From: an uncultured Subdoligranulum sp.
GTDB taxonomy: Bacteria > Bacillota > Clostridia > Oscillospirales > Ruminococcaceae
Assembly (NCBI GenBank): GCA_900545545.1
Contig: UQZO01000003.1
Span: 124,001-188,000, forward strand
Reading direction: 5' to 3'
Length of the DNA: 64,000 bases
Shown: piece by piece, positions 26,714 through 36,681 of the stretch
Layout of the letters: each line of letters begins with the position of its first letter
How positions within the stretch are numbered: position 1 is the first letter of the stretch
The notes under the pieces: model-generated
Told to the model about the DNA's origin: nothing
What the model saw: the letters and a program-made list of their open reading frames with translations, nothing else
The model's database searches: none
Program-made: the position numbers and the translations under genes

Positions 26714-27115
26714 ATGAGAGTGCTTGTATTGGAGCCGGGCTACTGCCCTTACATCGCTTTCTTTGACAGTTCTGAAGAAGCGGTCAGAAAAATCATACAG
26801 GGAGAACAGAATGTTTCGCTCCCGTTTGGCAACGATGTGATTGCATTGGTTACCAGCAACGAGCAGAATAACCTCCCTTTCAACCGTACCATTGATGAGA
26901 CCAGTTATATCAATGGTCGAGCGCTGATCTGCGGATGGGACGGAGAAAAACTGCGGGAACTGACAAGAAAGCAGGCAGACCGGTATTACCGACGGTATCT
27001 GTATCCCGAAAAATTGGTGGATGAGGATACAGGACTAAGGATGATTCCACAGCAGCCGCGGGTGAAGCCCCGTGACGAGCGGTTTGGGCGCAAGCCTACT
27101 TTTTTGGAGAGGTGA
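26714..27115 (+). CDS. DUF3846 domain protein (first copy)
   Basis: 133 residues starting MRVLVLEPGYCPYIAFFDSSEEAV. The pattern of a short beta-strand opening, NDVIALVTSNEQNNLPFNRTI and INGRALICGWDGEKL fits DUF3846, a family of small proteins common in clostridial ICEs and phages with no known function. It begins 9 bases after parB. A second, diverged DUF3846 gene is at 58747. Confidence 0.72.
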   Translation: MRVLVLEPGYCPYIAFFDSSEEAVRKIIQGEQNVSLPFGNDVIALVTSNEQNNLPFNRTIDETSYINGRALICGWDGEKLRELTRKQADRYYRRYLYPEKLVDEDTGLRMIPQQPRVKPRDERFGRKPTFLER

Positions 27116-27120
27116 GATTG

Positions 27121-27717
27121 ATGGAAGAAAAAGAATACGCGGGAAGTTATCAAATTGAACAGTCATTTCGATTGGGCAAAAAACACTTTGTTCTTGGGGT
27201 TGATGAGAAAGCACAGGAGAAGTACCTTCTGGCTGAGCGGCGGATGAATGCCTTTGGGTACGAATATGTTGAAGCGGTTGGGTCCAACGATTATCTTGAA
27301 ATTTTAGAGGAGTATACTCTTCGATTGCATGAGGAACTTGACCGCCTCCGCCAGGAGCGCAAAGGAAGAAGCTCCGATGGTATTCCTTTCGGGTTGGAAG
27401 CGTGCTGTGCAGAGAGCAGTAAGATGAATTATGAAAACCAGATTCTGATTCTCAACCCATCATTCCTCGCACCTGAATATCGTACAAAGGAAGATCAGAT
27501 GGTGTTAGCCATCAGCGGCTTCGGATGCACTCCGGGTCGAAGATCCCACAAAATCTACTGTCAGAGTTTGTGCGACGGTGAAAAGTTTTATATTCGCGGT
27601 TATGACGTGTTAGGGGTGCTGGATCGCCAGAATGTCCCGGAATGGGCAGCCAACAAGGCCCATAGTATTCGGCAGAAAGAACGTAAGGCACGACAGAAGT
27701 TCAACGGCGAACGGTAA
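27121..27717 (+). CDS. ICE protein of unknown function
   Basis: 198 residues. I do not recognise a family. The N-terminal half is charged, with a helical segment (YLEILEEYTLRLHEELDRLRQERKG). The C-terminal half is more hydrophobic (NQILILNPSFLAPEYRTKEDQMVLAISGFG, a Cys pair around SHKIYCQSLCDG, and YIRGYDVLGVLD). It has no signal or membrane segment, so it is probably cytosolic. The ATG at 27121 has GGAGAGG 8 bases upstream. It is the second of four consecutive element-specific genes between parB and the giant helicase. Confidence 0.6.
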   Translation: MEEKEYAGSYQIEQSFRLGKKHFVLGVDEKAQEKYLLAERRMNAFGYEYVEAVGSNDYLEILEEYTLRLHEELDRLRQERKGRSSDGIPFGLEACCAESSKMNYENQILILNPSFLAPEYRTKEDQMVLAISGFGCTPGRRSHKIYCQSLCDGEKFYIRGYDVLGVLDRQNVPEWAANKAHSIRQKERKARQKFNGER

Positions 27718-27737
27718 TTTTGAAAAGGAGAAAAGTC

Positions 27738-28496
27738 ATGGCTGAAAAACAAAAATACACGGTCCACCAGACCCAGTTCGAGTTGAGCCCTGCCAGCAAT
27801 GAGCAGGGCTTTTGTTTTACCCATTTTAATTCTCCCGTTGATAGAGCCTGCATCGGGCATTTGCGTGGGGATTTTGGGGAAACAGGCACTTCTTTTCACC
27901 ATACATGGTGGCCGCATAACGCTCATCTTATTACGCCATCTTTCAATACGGAATTGAAAGATGTACTTACCGGACTGCGCCGGAACGGGTTGCTCAGAGA
28001 TCGCAAGACCATGCTGGCTCGGTCAATGCGGTTCAGCACGGCAATCATTCCCACTGAAGGCAGCAACACTATGGCGTTCCGTATTGAAACGCCGGAGCAT
28101 CTCTTTTATCTGCGGTGCATTCCGAATAAAGGGGAATACAATTTCTATTGTTACGGCTACAACAAGACCATGCTTATGGAGGTGCTTCGCCAGCAAAAGA
28201 AGCTCCCCCGCATTGCGTGGGCCGAATTGGATTCCAGCCATGAAGTGGTAGCCATCTGCTATGGCGAGAGTGGGTATCACAAGTGGGAGCCCGAAGGATA
28301 CATTGCCATGACCTCCACAGAAATTGTGGATGATCTCAACCAGAAAGCTGGTGTTTCCAAGGCGCAGGCATCCGCAATGAAAGCCGGGTCTTTGTTCGGT
28401 TGGCACTGTCCGGCTGCCGATCCCCAAAACTATGATGAGCTGGGACGCCCCACCTATCATAAGAAAGAAGCTGTCCGCCAGCAGGAGGTGCGCTGA
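27738..28496 (+). CDS. ICE protein of unknown function
   Basis: 252 residues, with no family recognised. There is no signal or membrane helix. It is rich in aromatic residues and histidine (FHHTWWPHNAHLITPSFNTEL, YNFYCYGYNKTMLMEVL). The tail contains GWHCPAADPQNYDELGRPTYHKKE. The start ATG at 27738 follows AAAAGGAG. The stop overlaps the next start by one base (TGATG), implying coupled translation with the YodL-type protein. Confidence 0.6.
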   Translation: MAEKQKYTVHQTQFELSPASNEQGFCFTHFNSPVDRACIGHLRGDFGETGTSFHHTWWPHNAHLITPSFNTELKDVLTGLRRNGLLRDRKTMLARSMRFSTAIIPTEGSNTMAFRIETPEHLFYLRCIPNKGEYNFYCYGYNKTMLMEVLRQQKKLPRIAWAELDSSHEVVAICYGESGYHKWEPEGYIAMTSTEIVDDLNQKAGVSKAQASAMKAGSLFGWHCPAADPQNYDELGRPTYHKKEAVRQQEVR

Positions 28497-29389
28497 TGCA
28501 ATCCTTTATAGATCATTTCTATGTGTGCGAGGATCTGAGCAAACTGGGACCTTTGGACATTCAGCGTTTTGACACGCTGCAGGAGGCGGTAACTGCCTAC
28601 CGGACGCTCTCCGGTGATAAGGTGAAAGCCCTGGGCGTGCAGAACACGCTGCCCAGGCCCGGAACACTGGATTTTGTGCAGCACCTGAATGGGAAAGACA
28701 CCCTGCTGAGCGATTGCCTGCGCCTTCCTGCCTGGCGTAATGCAGAAATACAGAAAACATGGAGCGAGCTGCGGGAACTTCTTCCCGGTGCGCAGCGTCG
28801 CACCATTCGCTTTATTACCCCGGAGTACAAGGACCTGTTTACCTTGCAGGATGGTGAATCTCTGAAAATGCGCTATATGGATGGTACCACCAAAACCACC
28901 CCTTGCTTTGCCTGTTCGGATGGATACCACTTTTACCTCGGCGCAAATCAGCTGTTTCATATCTGCCAGTTTGCGGAGATAAGCAGGGCAAACGGTACTA
29001 TCTATATGCCGCACACTTCCCATGAGGGGGAGCGTGCCGATACCTATGAGATTTATCAGGTGAGCCGGTACAGCGCAGCTGACTATCGCTTTGCTGACTA
29101 TGGGTATGCCAAAGACAAGATGAAGGCCAGCGACTATCGCCATGTCTATTCCGGGATGCTGGCCAAGGACACCACACTGGATGACCTGTACCTTCTGCAC
29201 AACCGGGATGATCGGCCCTTTGCGCACCAGATGACCTCTATGTCTATGAGTGACATTATCGTCACGGAAAAAGCGGGAAAAAGAACTGGTTATTATGTGG
29301 ACAGCTTCGGTTTTACGGAGCTGCCCACCGGGTTTGAGCGGCAACTGTCAAAAGGGAGAACGCAAAAGCGCACTGAGCCCGAACGATAA
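28496..29389 (+). CDS. YodL domain protein
   Basis: 297 residues. The C-terminal stretch DDRPFAHQMTSMSMSDIIV, followed by GYYVDSFGFTELP, fits the YodL-like domain found in many Tn1549-type ICE proteins. The N-terminal part (FIDHFYVCEDLSKLGPLDIQ) holds a second motif of the same kind of short ICE-encoded domain. The function is unknown. It overlaps the previous gene by one base and is followed after 14 bases by the methylase-helicase gene. Confidence 0.75.
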   Translation: MQSFIDHFYVCEDLSKLGPLDIQRFDTLQEAVTAYRTLSGDKVKALGVQNTLPRPGTLDFVQHLNGKDTLLSDCLRLPAWRNAEIQKTWSELRELLPGAQRRTIRFITPEYKDLFTLQDGESLKMRYMDGTTKTTPCFACSDGYHFYLGANQLFHICQFAEISRANGTIYMPHTSHEGERADTYEIYQVSRYSAADYRFADYGYAKDKMKASDYRHVYSGMLAKDTTLDDLYLLHNRDDRPFAHQMTSMSMSDIIVTEKAGKRTGYYVDSFGFTELPTGFERQLSKGRTQKRTEPER

Positions 29390-29403
29390 GAAAGGAATGG
29401 AGA

Positions 29404-32400
29404 ATGCCCACCTACAAGGATATAAGAACCCTTGCCCGGTCACTGGTCGGGCAAGTTACCGAAAGCGGCGAATCGTGGAAGGCTTTTCTGGATTCCGCCG
29501 CCTATACCTATAATTACGCCTTCCCGAACCAACTTCTGATTTTCAGCCAGAGGCCGGATGCCACCGCTGTGGCCAGTATCGACTACTGGAATAACAAGGC
29601 GCTGCGCTGGGTCAACCGAGGCAGTCACGGCATTGCCCTGTTGGACAGTCATTCAAACCGGGGAAAACTCCGCTATGTGTTTGACATAGCAGATACCCAC
29701 GGACGAGAGTATGTGCCGCAGGCAATGCCCTGGATGGTAGACAATACAAATCGGCAGAGAGTTTGGGAAGCACTCAAACAAACCGCCGATGCAGATACCG
29801 TCCAGAATGCGATTGCCCTGCGTGCTGCAACCCAAGCTGCCGAACATCGCACACAGATTTCCCGGCTGTTGGAAAGCACCATATCCGGCAGCACGCTGGA
29901 GTGGAGGCGCAGAGAGGAACAGCAAAAAATGCTGGAAAAGCTGGTGGCCCAGAGTGCGGCATACATGATGGCCAAGCGATGCGGCATCGACACGGCATTG
30001 CTGGAAACGGATACTTTTGCCACAGTTTCCGAATTCGATACCGACGCTATTGCGGTAGCGCTGGGGTCGTTGACTTCACAGGTAAGCCGACCTATGCTGC
30101 AAAGCCTCGGCAGTCTTGTCCGCCAGATCGACAGCGTTGCATTGTCTGCCCCGGAAGCGCATAATCAAACCGAAGAAACAAAAAAGGAGGCATCCCGTGA
30201 TGGAGTACACCCAAGTGAACGGGTATCTGATCCCGAATCTGACACTGAGCGAACAACCGGCACAGTCGATTGGCAAGTACGGCGAGATCCGCAGGGAGTT
30301 CCTGCGGGAGAACACGCCGGTGACCTTCGACCTGATGCTGATGGAGGGGACGCTGTACCCCCATCTGCTGGAAGTGGACAAGAGCGCAAGGGAGCAGATC
30401 AACCAGACCATGCAGCAGCTGATTCGGCAGACACCGATGCCCAACCGGAAAACCGACCCGCTGGGCTGGGCGCAGCAGATGAACCTGCTGAAAGCACAGG
30501 CCGAGGAAATGGTGATGCCGATGCTGTACGCTCTGTAAACGAAAATACCCAAGAACCGGAAGCGGAGAGTGATGAAACACTCCCCGCTTTTTTTGTGTCC
30601 GAAGAACAGGCCGAGGAGATGGGGCTGCCCGACGAGGAACAGCAATCCCGGCAGGTTGAGCAGGCAGCAGTCACCGACAATGTGCAGCCGCTGGCCCCAC
30701 CGGTGGTTGATCGCACCGGCGAAAAAATCACAGACGAGGAGATCACCCGGGCACTTTGCGACGGCAGCGGCTTTGAAAATGGCAAGCTGCGGATACAGTA
30801 TTATTTCTCCCAGCCGGTTTTGCCGACGATGGACGAAACTGTTCACTGGCTGAAAAAGGAATATGGCATCGGCGGCAGGTCGTGGGAACTTGCCGACGGT
30901 TCCCAGGGCTGGCTTGACTACAACAGCAAAGGCTTTGAAATCCAATGTACCACCAATGATGGCCGGGTGAACCGCCCACTGACATGGCGTGAAGTTTCCA
31001 GCCGATTGCAGTTGCTGGTCCAGAGCAACCGTTATTTGACAGCCGAGGAGTACTCCGAGTATGAAGCATGGCTATCGGCCCGACAAGCTGAGCAGGCACA
31101 AAAAGCTGCGGATTTGGAACAGGCCAAGGACATCATTCGGGAATACTGTTCCGAGAATGATTTTGAACCGCCGGAGTTTGATGATCTTTCCTATATCAAT
31201 CTGGTTTTCTCCACCGATGGTGAGGGTGACCACGAAATCAACATCTACGCTGACCTTGTACATCACAAGCTGGTTTACGAGGTGGATGATAAGCATCTGC
31301 TTACATCGCAGTATGCCACCACAGCAGAACTGATTGCCCATGAACTGAGTGGCATGAGCTATGACAGCCTTCTTGACACTGCCGAGGAAGAATTCAGTAA
31401 ACAGCAAGCTGAACTGGCTGCCCAGGTCACCCCCATAAAGCGCCCCTGTGCGCCGGGGGATGTGGTGTATCTGGAAAATGGCAAGCCCTATGTAGTGCAG
31501 GATATTGGCGAAACCGATATTCTGGTGCAGGACCAGGACTTTCCGCTGTTCAGCCGAACCATTGACCGGGAGAATTTTTCCCGGCTGCTTGGACGGGATG
31601 ACCGGAATGTAGACCTGCAGGTGCTGCCACTGCCGGACGCAGTTCAGGAACAGCCTCAGCCGGAAGAAAGCACAGCGGCAGAGCAGCCGGAGCCGGAATC
31701 TCAGGAAGAAAGCGAGGATTCCCCCTTTGTAGAGCAGGTCATGGCAGATGCCAAAGCCCTCTCGGAACCTTATGAGTACCAGCCCATCAACTATGTCGCA
31801 CCGTATCGTCCTCCCGTTCCCGGCACTCCCAAGGAGAAGTTTGCCGCCAATATGGAAGCCATCCGCACCCTCAAAAAGGTGGAGCAGCGTGTAGCCCGGG
31901 GCATGGCACCGGCCAACGAGGATGAACAGAAGATCTTGGCTCAGTACAGCGGCTGGGGCGGACTTGCGGATGCTTTTGACCCCAACAAATCCAGCTGGTC
32001 CCAGGAGTACCGCGATTTGAAAGCTATTCTCACCGAAAGTGAGTATCTGGCTGCACGGAGCAGCACCCTTACGGCCTACTTCACGCCGCCCGAAGTCATC
32101 CATACCATGTACCGGGCGCTGGAGCGGATGGGGGTGCGTGGCGGCAACATTCTGGAGCCCAGCATGGGCACCGGTGCCTTTTTTGCCCACAAACCCAGCA
32201 GCTTTGACCTGCACAGCGCCAAGTTGTACGGCGTTGAACTGGATGAACTGACCGGGCGCATCGCCCGTCAGCTTTACCAGAAAGCACGAATCCAAATCAC
32301 CGGCTTTGAAAAAGCGGACCTGCCGGATAGTTTTTTCGATTGCGCCGTGGGTAATGTGCCTTTTGGTGATTTCTCGGTGAGTGATCGGGCCTATGACAAA

Positions 32401-35400
32401 CTCCATTTCAGAATCCATGATTACTTTTTGGCCAAGACCATCGACAAGGTGCGCACCGGCGGCATCATTGCCATGATCACCACCAGCGGCACGATGGACA
32501 AGAAAAGTGATACCGTGCGGAAGTACATCGCTGCCCGCTGCGACCTGATCGGAGCGGTTCGTCTGCCCAACACCACGTTCAAACAGAACGCCGGAACCGA
32601 AGCTGTGGCGGACATTCTTTTCCTGCAAAAACGGGATCGGCTGGTAGAGCGGGACGAGGCATGGCTTCACATCGGTCAGACCGAGGACGGCATCCCCATC
32701 AACCAATATTTTGTAGAGCACCCGGAGATGGTATGCGGCACCATCAAGATGGTCAGCGGCCCCTATGGACCTACCCCTACCTGTGAGCCCAGCAGCGAAG
32801 GTACGCTGGAGGAACAGTTGGACCGAGCCATGTCCCATCTTTCTGCCACCCTGACCAAACCGGAAATTGTTATCGAGGCAGCGGAAGAACAGGACGCTGA
32901 TGTGATTGAGGCAGACCCGGATGTTCGGAATTTCAGTTATGCCCTGAAAGACGGCAAAATCTATTTCCGCACCAACTCTGTGATGAAGGAAATGCGGCTG
33001 GGTGCAACTGCCGACAATCGGGTGCGCCAGCTGATTGCCCTTCGGGATACTGTGCGGGAGCTGCTGCAGGCCCAGTTGGACGATCTGCCCGATGCAGAAA
33101 TCCATCGCCTGCAGACCCAGCTGAAACAGCAATATGACACCTATACCCAAGCACACGGTCTGATCAACAGTCGTGGTTCGGCGCTGGCCTTTCAGGATGA
33201 CAGCAGCTATTACCTGTTGTGTTCGCTGGAAGATGTGGACGAAAACGGCAAGCTGAAAGGGCTTTCGGACATGTTCACCAAGCGGACTATCCGCAGCGCA
33301 AAACCGGCGGACCGTGCGGACACGGCCAGTGATGCGCTGGCCCTGTCCATTGGTGAAAAAGCCTGTGTGGATATGCCCTACATGATGCAGTTGACCGGCA
33401 AAACCGAGGAAGAAATCGTGACGGAACTGAACGGTGTGATCTTTGAGGACCCGCTGGAAAAGAGCCCCGATGGCGGCCCGGTGTATCGGACGGCAGACGA
33501 ATACCTCTCCGGCAATGTTCGGAAGAAACTGGAGATCGCCCGCCTTGCCGCAGCCAAGGATTCCCGCTTCCGGGTCCATGTGGATGCGTTGCAGCAGGTA
33601 CAGCCTAAAGATCTGGATGCAAGCGAAATTTCGGTGCGCCTGGGGGCCACCTGGATTGATCCGGCCATTATCAAACAGTTTGCCGATGAACTTGTGGATG
33701 CCCCGATGGTTTCCCGGCGTATGGTGGATGTGCATTACACCCCCTACACTGGACTATGGAACATTTCTGGAAAAAGCATTACCGGCGGAAATATCAAAGC
33801 AAGCGTCACCTACGGCACAAACCGGGCAAACTTCTACCACATTCTGGAAGAATCTTTGAATCTCCGTGCCATTCGTATCTTTGATACGGTCCGTGACCCG
33901 GACGGCACAGAACGACGTGTTCTAAATCCGCAGGAGACCCAGGCGGCCCAGGGAAAACAACAGCAGATCGAAGATGCTTTCAAAGAGTGGATCTGGAAAG
34001 ACCAGAACCGGCGGCAAGCATTGGTTAAACTCTACAACGAAAAATTCAACAGCACCCGCCCCCGAGAGTATGACGGCAGCCACATTCAGTTTCATGGTAT
34101 GAATCCCGAAATCACTTTGCGCCCTCACCAGCGCAACGCCATCGCCCATATCCTGTATGGCCACAACACCCTGCTGGGCCATGTGGTAGGTGCAGGCAAA
34201 ACGTATGAGATGGTGGCTGCAGCCATGGAAAAGAAACGCCTCGGCCTTTGCAGCAAGACACTGATCTGCGTGCCCAATCACCTTACAGAGCAAATGGCAT
34301 CCGAAGCGCTGCAACTGTATCCCAACGCCAATATCCTGGTGGCCAAGCGCACCGATTTTGAAAAGGCCAACCGAAAGAAATTCTGCGGGCGGATTGCCAC
34401 CGGCAATTACGACATCATTGTGATCGGGCACTCGCAGTTCGAGCGGATTCCCCTTTCGACGGAACGGCAGGCGCTCTATCTTCAAAAGCAGATCGACGAG
34501 GTCATCGAACAGACCGCCATGCTCAAGCGGGAACACGCCGAGAACTTCACCGTCAAACAGATGGAGCGGACCCGGAAACAGCTGGAAAAGCGGCTGGAAA
34601 AACTCAATAATACCGAACGAAAGGACGATGTTGTCACCTTCGAGGAACTGGGTGTGGATTCTCTCATGGTGGATGAAGCCCATATGTTCAAAAACCTCAT
34701 GTGCGTTTCCAAGATGAGGAATGTGGCGGGCATCAGCCAGACCGAGAGCCAGCGGGCCAGCGACCTGCTGATGAAAACCATGTATCTGGATGAAATCACC
34801 GGCGGGCGAGGCGTGACTTTTGCCACCGGCACACCGTTGTCCAACAGCATGACAGAGCTGTACACCATGCAGCGGTATCTGCAGCGGCACACTTTGGAGG
34901 TCAACGGGCTGGCAAACTTTGATGCCTGGGCTTCGACCTTTGGCGAGACCGTGACAGCCATTGAACTGGCCCCCGAAGGCACCGGGTATCGGGTCAAGAC
35001 CCGCTTTGCCAAGTTCTACAATTTACCGGAGCTTATGGCCATGTTCAAGGAGTGCGCCGACATTCAGACGGCGGATATGCTCAAACTTCCGGTGCCGGAG
35101 CTGGAGGGCGGAAAGCCCATCAATGTACAGCTGCAGCCCAGCAGCATCCAGCGAGTAATGGTGGCAGACCTGGGAAAACGAGCGGACATTGTGCGCAATG
35201 GTTCGGTAGACCCCAAAGAAGATAATATGTTAAAAATCACGAACGACGGCAGAAAGTTGGCCCTGGATCAGCGCTTAATTGACCCGGACCTGCCTGATGA
35301 CCCCAACAGCAAAGTAAATGCCTGTGTGGACAGGGTCTTTGAAATTTGGGAAAGGACGAAAGCCAATCGCTCCACCCAACTGATTTTCTGCGATCTATCC

Positions 35401-36609
35401 ACGCCTAAAGCGGGCGTTTTCAATGTGTACGATGATATTAGGGATAAGTTGGTGACACGCGGCATCCCCAAGGAAGAAATTCAGTTTATTCATGATGCCA
35501 ACACCGAGGCCCGCAAAGCGGACCTTTTCGCCAAGGTGCGCAGCGGCACGGTGCGGGTTCTCATGGGCAGCACTGCCAAGATGGGTGCAGGCACCAACGT
35601 ACAGCGAAAACTGATTGCTCTGCACCATCTGGATGTGCCGTGGCGGCCCTCCGACATCGAACAGCGAGAGGGCCGCATGGTGCGCCAGGGCAACGAGAAC
35701 AAGGAAGTGGCAATCTACCGCTATGTTACAGAGGCCACCTTCGATGCCTACTCCTGGCAGCTCATCGAAAATAAACAGCGTTTCATTGGGCAGGTGATGA
35801 CCAGCAAAAGCCCGGCCCGGTCCTGTGATGACATGGATGAGGCGGCGCTGTCCTATGCGGAGGTCAAGGCCCTGGCCGCTGGAAATCCGGCCATTAAGGA
35901 AAAGATGGATCTGGACATTCAGGTGACCCGGCTGCGCACGCTGAAAGCACAGTACACCAGCCAGCACTACCGTCTGGAGGATGATGTAGCCATCAAGTTT
36001 CCTACCGAAATTCAGAAAACAAAAGGGGTGATTGCAAACTGTTCAGCTGATGCAAATACTGTTGAACAAAACACGCATCTGGACAGTGAGGGCAAGGATG
36101 CCTTCAGCATCTGTCTGATGGATACGACCTATGACAAACGTGAAGATGCCGGACGTGCCCTATTGGGCCTGATTGGCGCAGCCATGTCCAGTGAAAAGCC
36201 GGTACCCATCGGCAGCTATAAAGGATTGAACGTGCAGGCCATCTTCCTGCCGTTGGGGCAGGAATTTCATGCCCAGCTTGTGGGGGCTGGCGTCTATGAC
36301 GTGCCCCTCGGAGCCGACGCCTCGGGTAATATCACCCGTATTACCAACGCTGCCGCCGGTATCACGAAGCGCCGTGACGAAGCCACTAACAAATTGGCGC
36401 AGTTGGAAAAGCAGCTGCAAAACGCAAAAGATGAATTGCAGCAGCCGTTTCAGCAGGAGCAAGAACTGGCTGAAAAGAGCAGGCGTTTGGCAGAACTCGA
36501 TGCACTTTTGAAGATGGACGAGAAGGACCGTGTTGTGGATGCCGTCCCCGATGAGGAAAGTCAAGTATCCGTGCGTTCGGTTCGTCAGCGTTGCGGTATA
36601 GAGAGGTAG
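29404..36609 (+). CDS. Giant DNA methylase-helicase protein of the ICE
   Basis: 2401 residues. In order: an N-terminal conserved domain (to about 260), a low-complexity linker (about 265-380) overprinted with tnpV, and charged spacer regions. An N6-adenine methyltransferase-like domain follows (NILEPSMGTGAFFAHKPSS near 917 and NVPFGDF near 983, where NPPY/F is usual). Last is an SF2/SNF2-like helicase with Walker A VVGAGKTYEM near 1594, VDEAHMFKN near 1755, ATGTPLSNSM, and motif VI QREGRMVRQGN near 2086. Such proteins are a hallmark of Tn1549-like ICEs; protection from restriction or remodelling of the transferred DNA is suspected, not shown. The NVPF change raises doubt about methylation. 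The C-terminal tail is coiled coil. Confidence 0.9.
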   Translation: MPTYKDIRTLARSLVGQVTESGESWKAFLDSAAYTYNYAFPNQLLIFSQRPDATAVASIDYWNNKALRWVNRGSHGIALLDSHSNRGKLRYVFDIADTHGREYVPQAMPWMVDNTNRQRVWEALKQTADADTVQNAIALRAATQAAEHRTQISRLLESTISGSTLEWRRREEQQKMLEKLVAQSAAYMMAKRCGIDTALLETDTFATVSEFDTDAIAVALGSLTSQVSRPMLQSLGSLVRQIDSVALSAPEAHNQTEETKKEASRDGVHPSERVSDPESDTERTTGTVDWQVRRDPQGVPAGEHAGDLRPDADGGDAVPPSAGSGQERKGADQPDHAAADSADTDAQPENRPAGLGAADEPAESTGRGNGDADAVRSVNENTQEPEAESDETLPAFFVSEEQAEEMGLPDEEQQSRQVEQAAVTDNVQPLAPPVVDRTGEKITDEEITRALCDGSGFENGKLRIQYYFSQPVLPTMDETVHWLKKEYGIGGRSWELADGSQGWLDYNSKGFEIQCTTNDGRVNRPLTWREVSSRLQLLVQSNRYLTAEEYSEYEAWLSARQAEQAQKAADLEQAKDIIREYCSENDFEPPEFDDLSYINLVFSTDGEGDHEINIYADLVHHKLVYEVDDKHLLTSQYATTAELIAHELSGMSYDSLLDTAEEEFSKQQAELAAQVTPIKRPCAPGDVVYLENGKPYVVQDIGETDILVQDQDFPLFSRTIDRENFSRLLGRDDRNVDLQVLPLPDAVQEQPQPEESTAAEQPEPESQEESEDSPFVEQVMADAKALSEPYEYQPINYVAPYRPPVPGTPKEKFAANMEAIRTLKKVEQRVARGMAPANEDEQKILAQYSGWGGLADAFDPNKSSWSQEYRDLKAILTESEYLAARSSTLTAYFTPPEVIHTMYRALERMGVRGGNILEPSMGTGAFFAHKPSSFDLHSAKLYGVELDELTGRIARQLYQKARIQITGFEKADLPDSFFDCAVGNVPFGDFSVSDRAYDKLHFRIHDYFLAKTIDKVRTGGIIAMITTSGTMDKKSDTVRKYIAARCDLIGAVRLPNTTFKQNAGTEAVADILFLQKRDRLVERDEAWLHIGQTEDGIPINQYFVEHPEMVCGTIKMVSGPYGPTPTCEPSSEGTLEEQLDRAMSHLSATLTKPEIVIEAAEEQDADVIEADPDVRNFSYALKDGKIYFRTNSVMKEMRLGATADNRVRQLIALRDTVRELLQAQLDDLPDAEIHRLQTQLKQQYDTYTQAHGLINSRGSALAFQDDSSYYLLCSLEDVDENGKLKGLSDMFTKRTIRSAKPADRADTASDALALSIGEKACVDMPYMMQLTGKTEEEIVTELNGVIFEDPLEKSPDGGPVYRTADEYLSGNVRKKLEIARLAAAKDSRFRVHVDALQQVQPKDLDASEISVRLGATWIDPAIIKQFADELVDAPMVSRRMVDVHYTPYTGLWNISGKSITGGNIKASVTYGTNRANFYHILEESLNLRAIRIFDTVRDPDGTERRVLNPQETQAAQGKQQQIEDAFKEWIWKDQNRRQALVKLYNEKFNSTRPREYDGSHIQFHGMNPEITLRPHQRNAIAHILYGHNTLLGHVVGAGKTYEMVAAAMEKKRLGLCSKTLICVPNHLTEQMASEALQLYPNANILVAKRTDFEKANRKKFCGRIATGNYDIIVIGHSQFERIPLSTERQALYLQKQIDEVIEQTAMLKREHAENFTVKQMERTRKQLEKRLEKLNNTERKDDVVTFEELGVDSLMVDEAHMFKNLMCVSKMRNVAGISQTESQRASDLLMKTMYLDEITGGRGVTFATGTPLSNSMTELYTMQRYLQRHTLEVNGLANFDAWASTFGETVTAIELAPEGTGYRVKTRFAKFYNLPELMAMFKECADIQTADMLKLPVPELEGGKPINVQLQPSSIQRVMVADLGKRADIVRNGSVDPKEDNMLKITNDGRKLALDQRLIDPDLPDDPNSKVNACVDRVFEIWERTKANRSTQLIFCDLSTPKAGVFNVYDDIRDKLVTRGIPKEEIQFIHDANTEARKADLFAKVRSGTVRVLMGSTAKMGAGTNVQRKLIALHHLDVPWRPSDIEQREGRMVRQGNENKEVAIYRYVTEATFDAYSWQLIENKQRFIGQVMTSKSPARSCDDMDEAALSYAEVKALAAGNPAIKEKMDLDIQVTRLRTLKAQYTSQHYRLEDDVAIKFPTEIQKTKGVIANCSADANTVEQNTHLDSEGKDAFSICLMDTTYDKREDAGRALLGLIGAAMSSEKPVPIGSYKGLNVQAIFLPLGQEFHAQLVGAGVYDVPLGADASGNITRITNAAAGITKRRDEATNKLAQLEKQLQNAKDELQQPFQQEQELAEKSRRLAELDALLKMDEKDRVVDAVPDEESQVSVRSVRQRCGIER
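30200..30538 (+). CDS. tnpV: TnpV-like protein nested in the methylase-helicase gene
   Basis: 112 residues, read one base out of phase with the giant gene that contains it. The opening MEYTQVNGYLIPNLTLSEQP, then GKYGEIRREFLREN, LYPHLLEVDKSA and GWAQQMNLLKAQAEEM, is the order of motifs in the small TnpV proteins of clostridial conjugative transposons. A near-perfect AAAGGAGG lies 9 bases before its ATG, inside the host gene. In this frame the third codon positions are G/C-rich and the protein looks ordered. The host frame gives a Gly/Pro/Asp/Ala-rich linker. The function of TnpV is unknown. Confidence 0.82.
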   Translation: MEYTQVNGYLIPNLTLSEQPAQSIGKYGEIRREFLRENTPVTFDLMLMEGTLYPHLLEVDKSAREQINQTMQQLIRQTPMPNRKTDPLGWAQQMNLLKAQAEEMVMPMLYAL

Positions 36610-36681
36610 GTTATATGATACATATACGCAAAACAATTCGAGGTCCCCCAGATGGGGCCACAGGAGGAGAGAAAATCAACC

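Noticed and set aside
31072..33735. 887-codon open frame opposite the methylase-helicase
   Set aside because: Antisense shadow of a gene with clear enzyme motifs.
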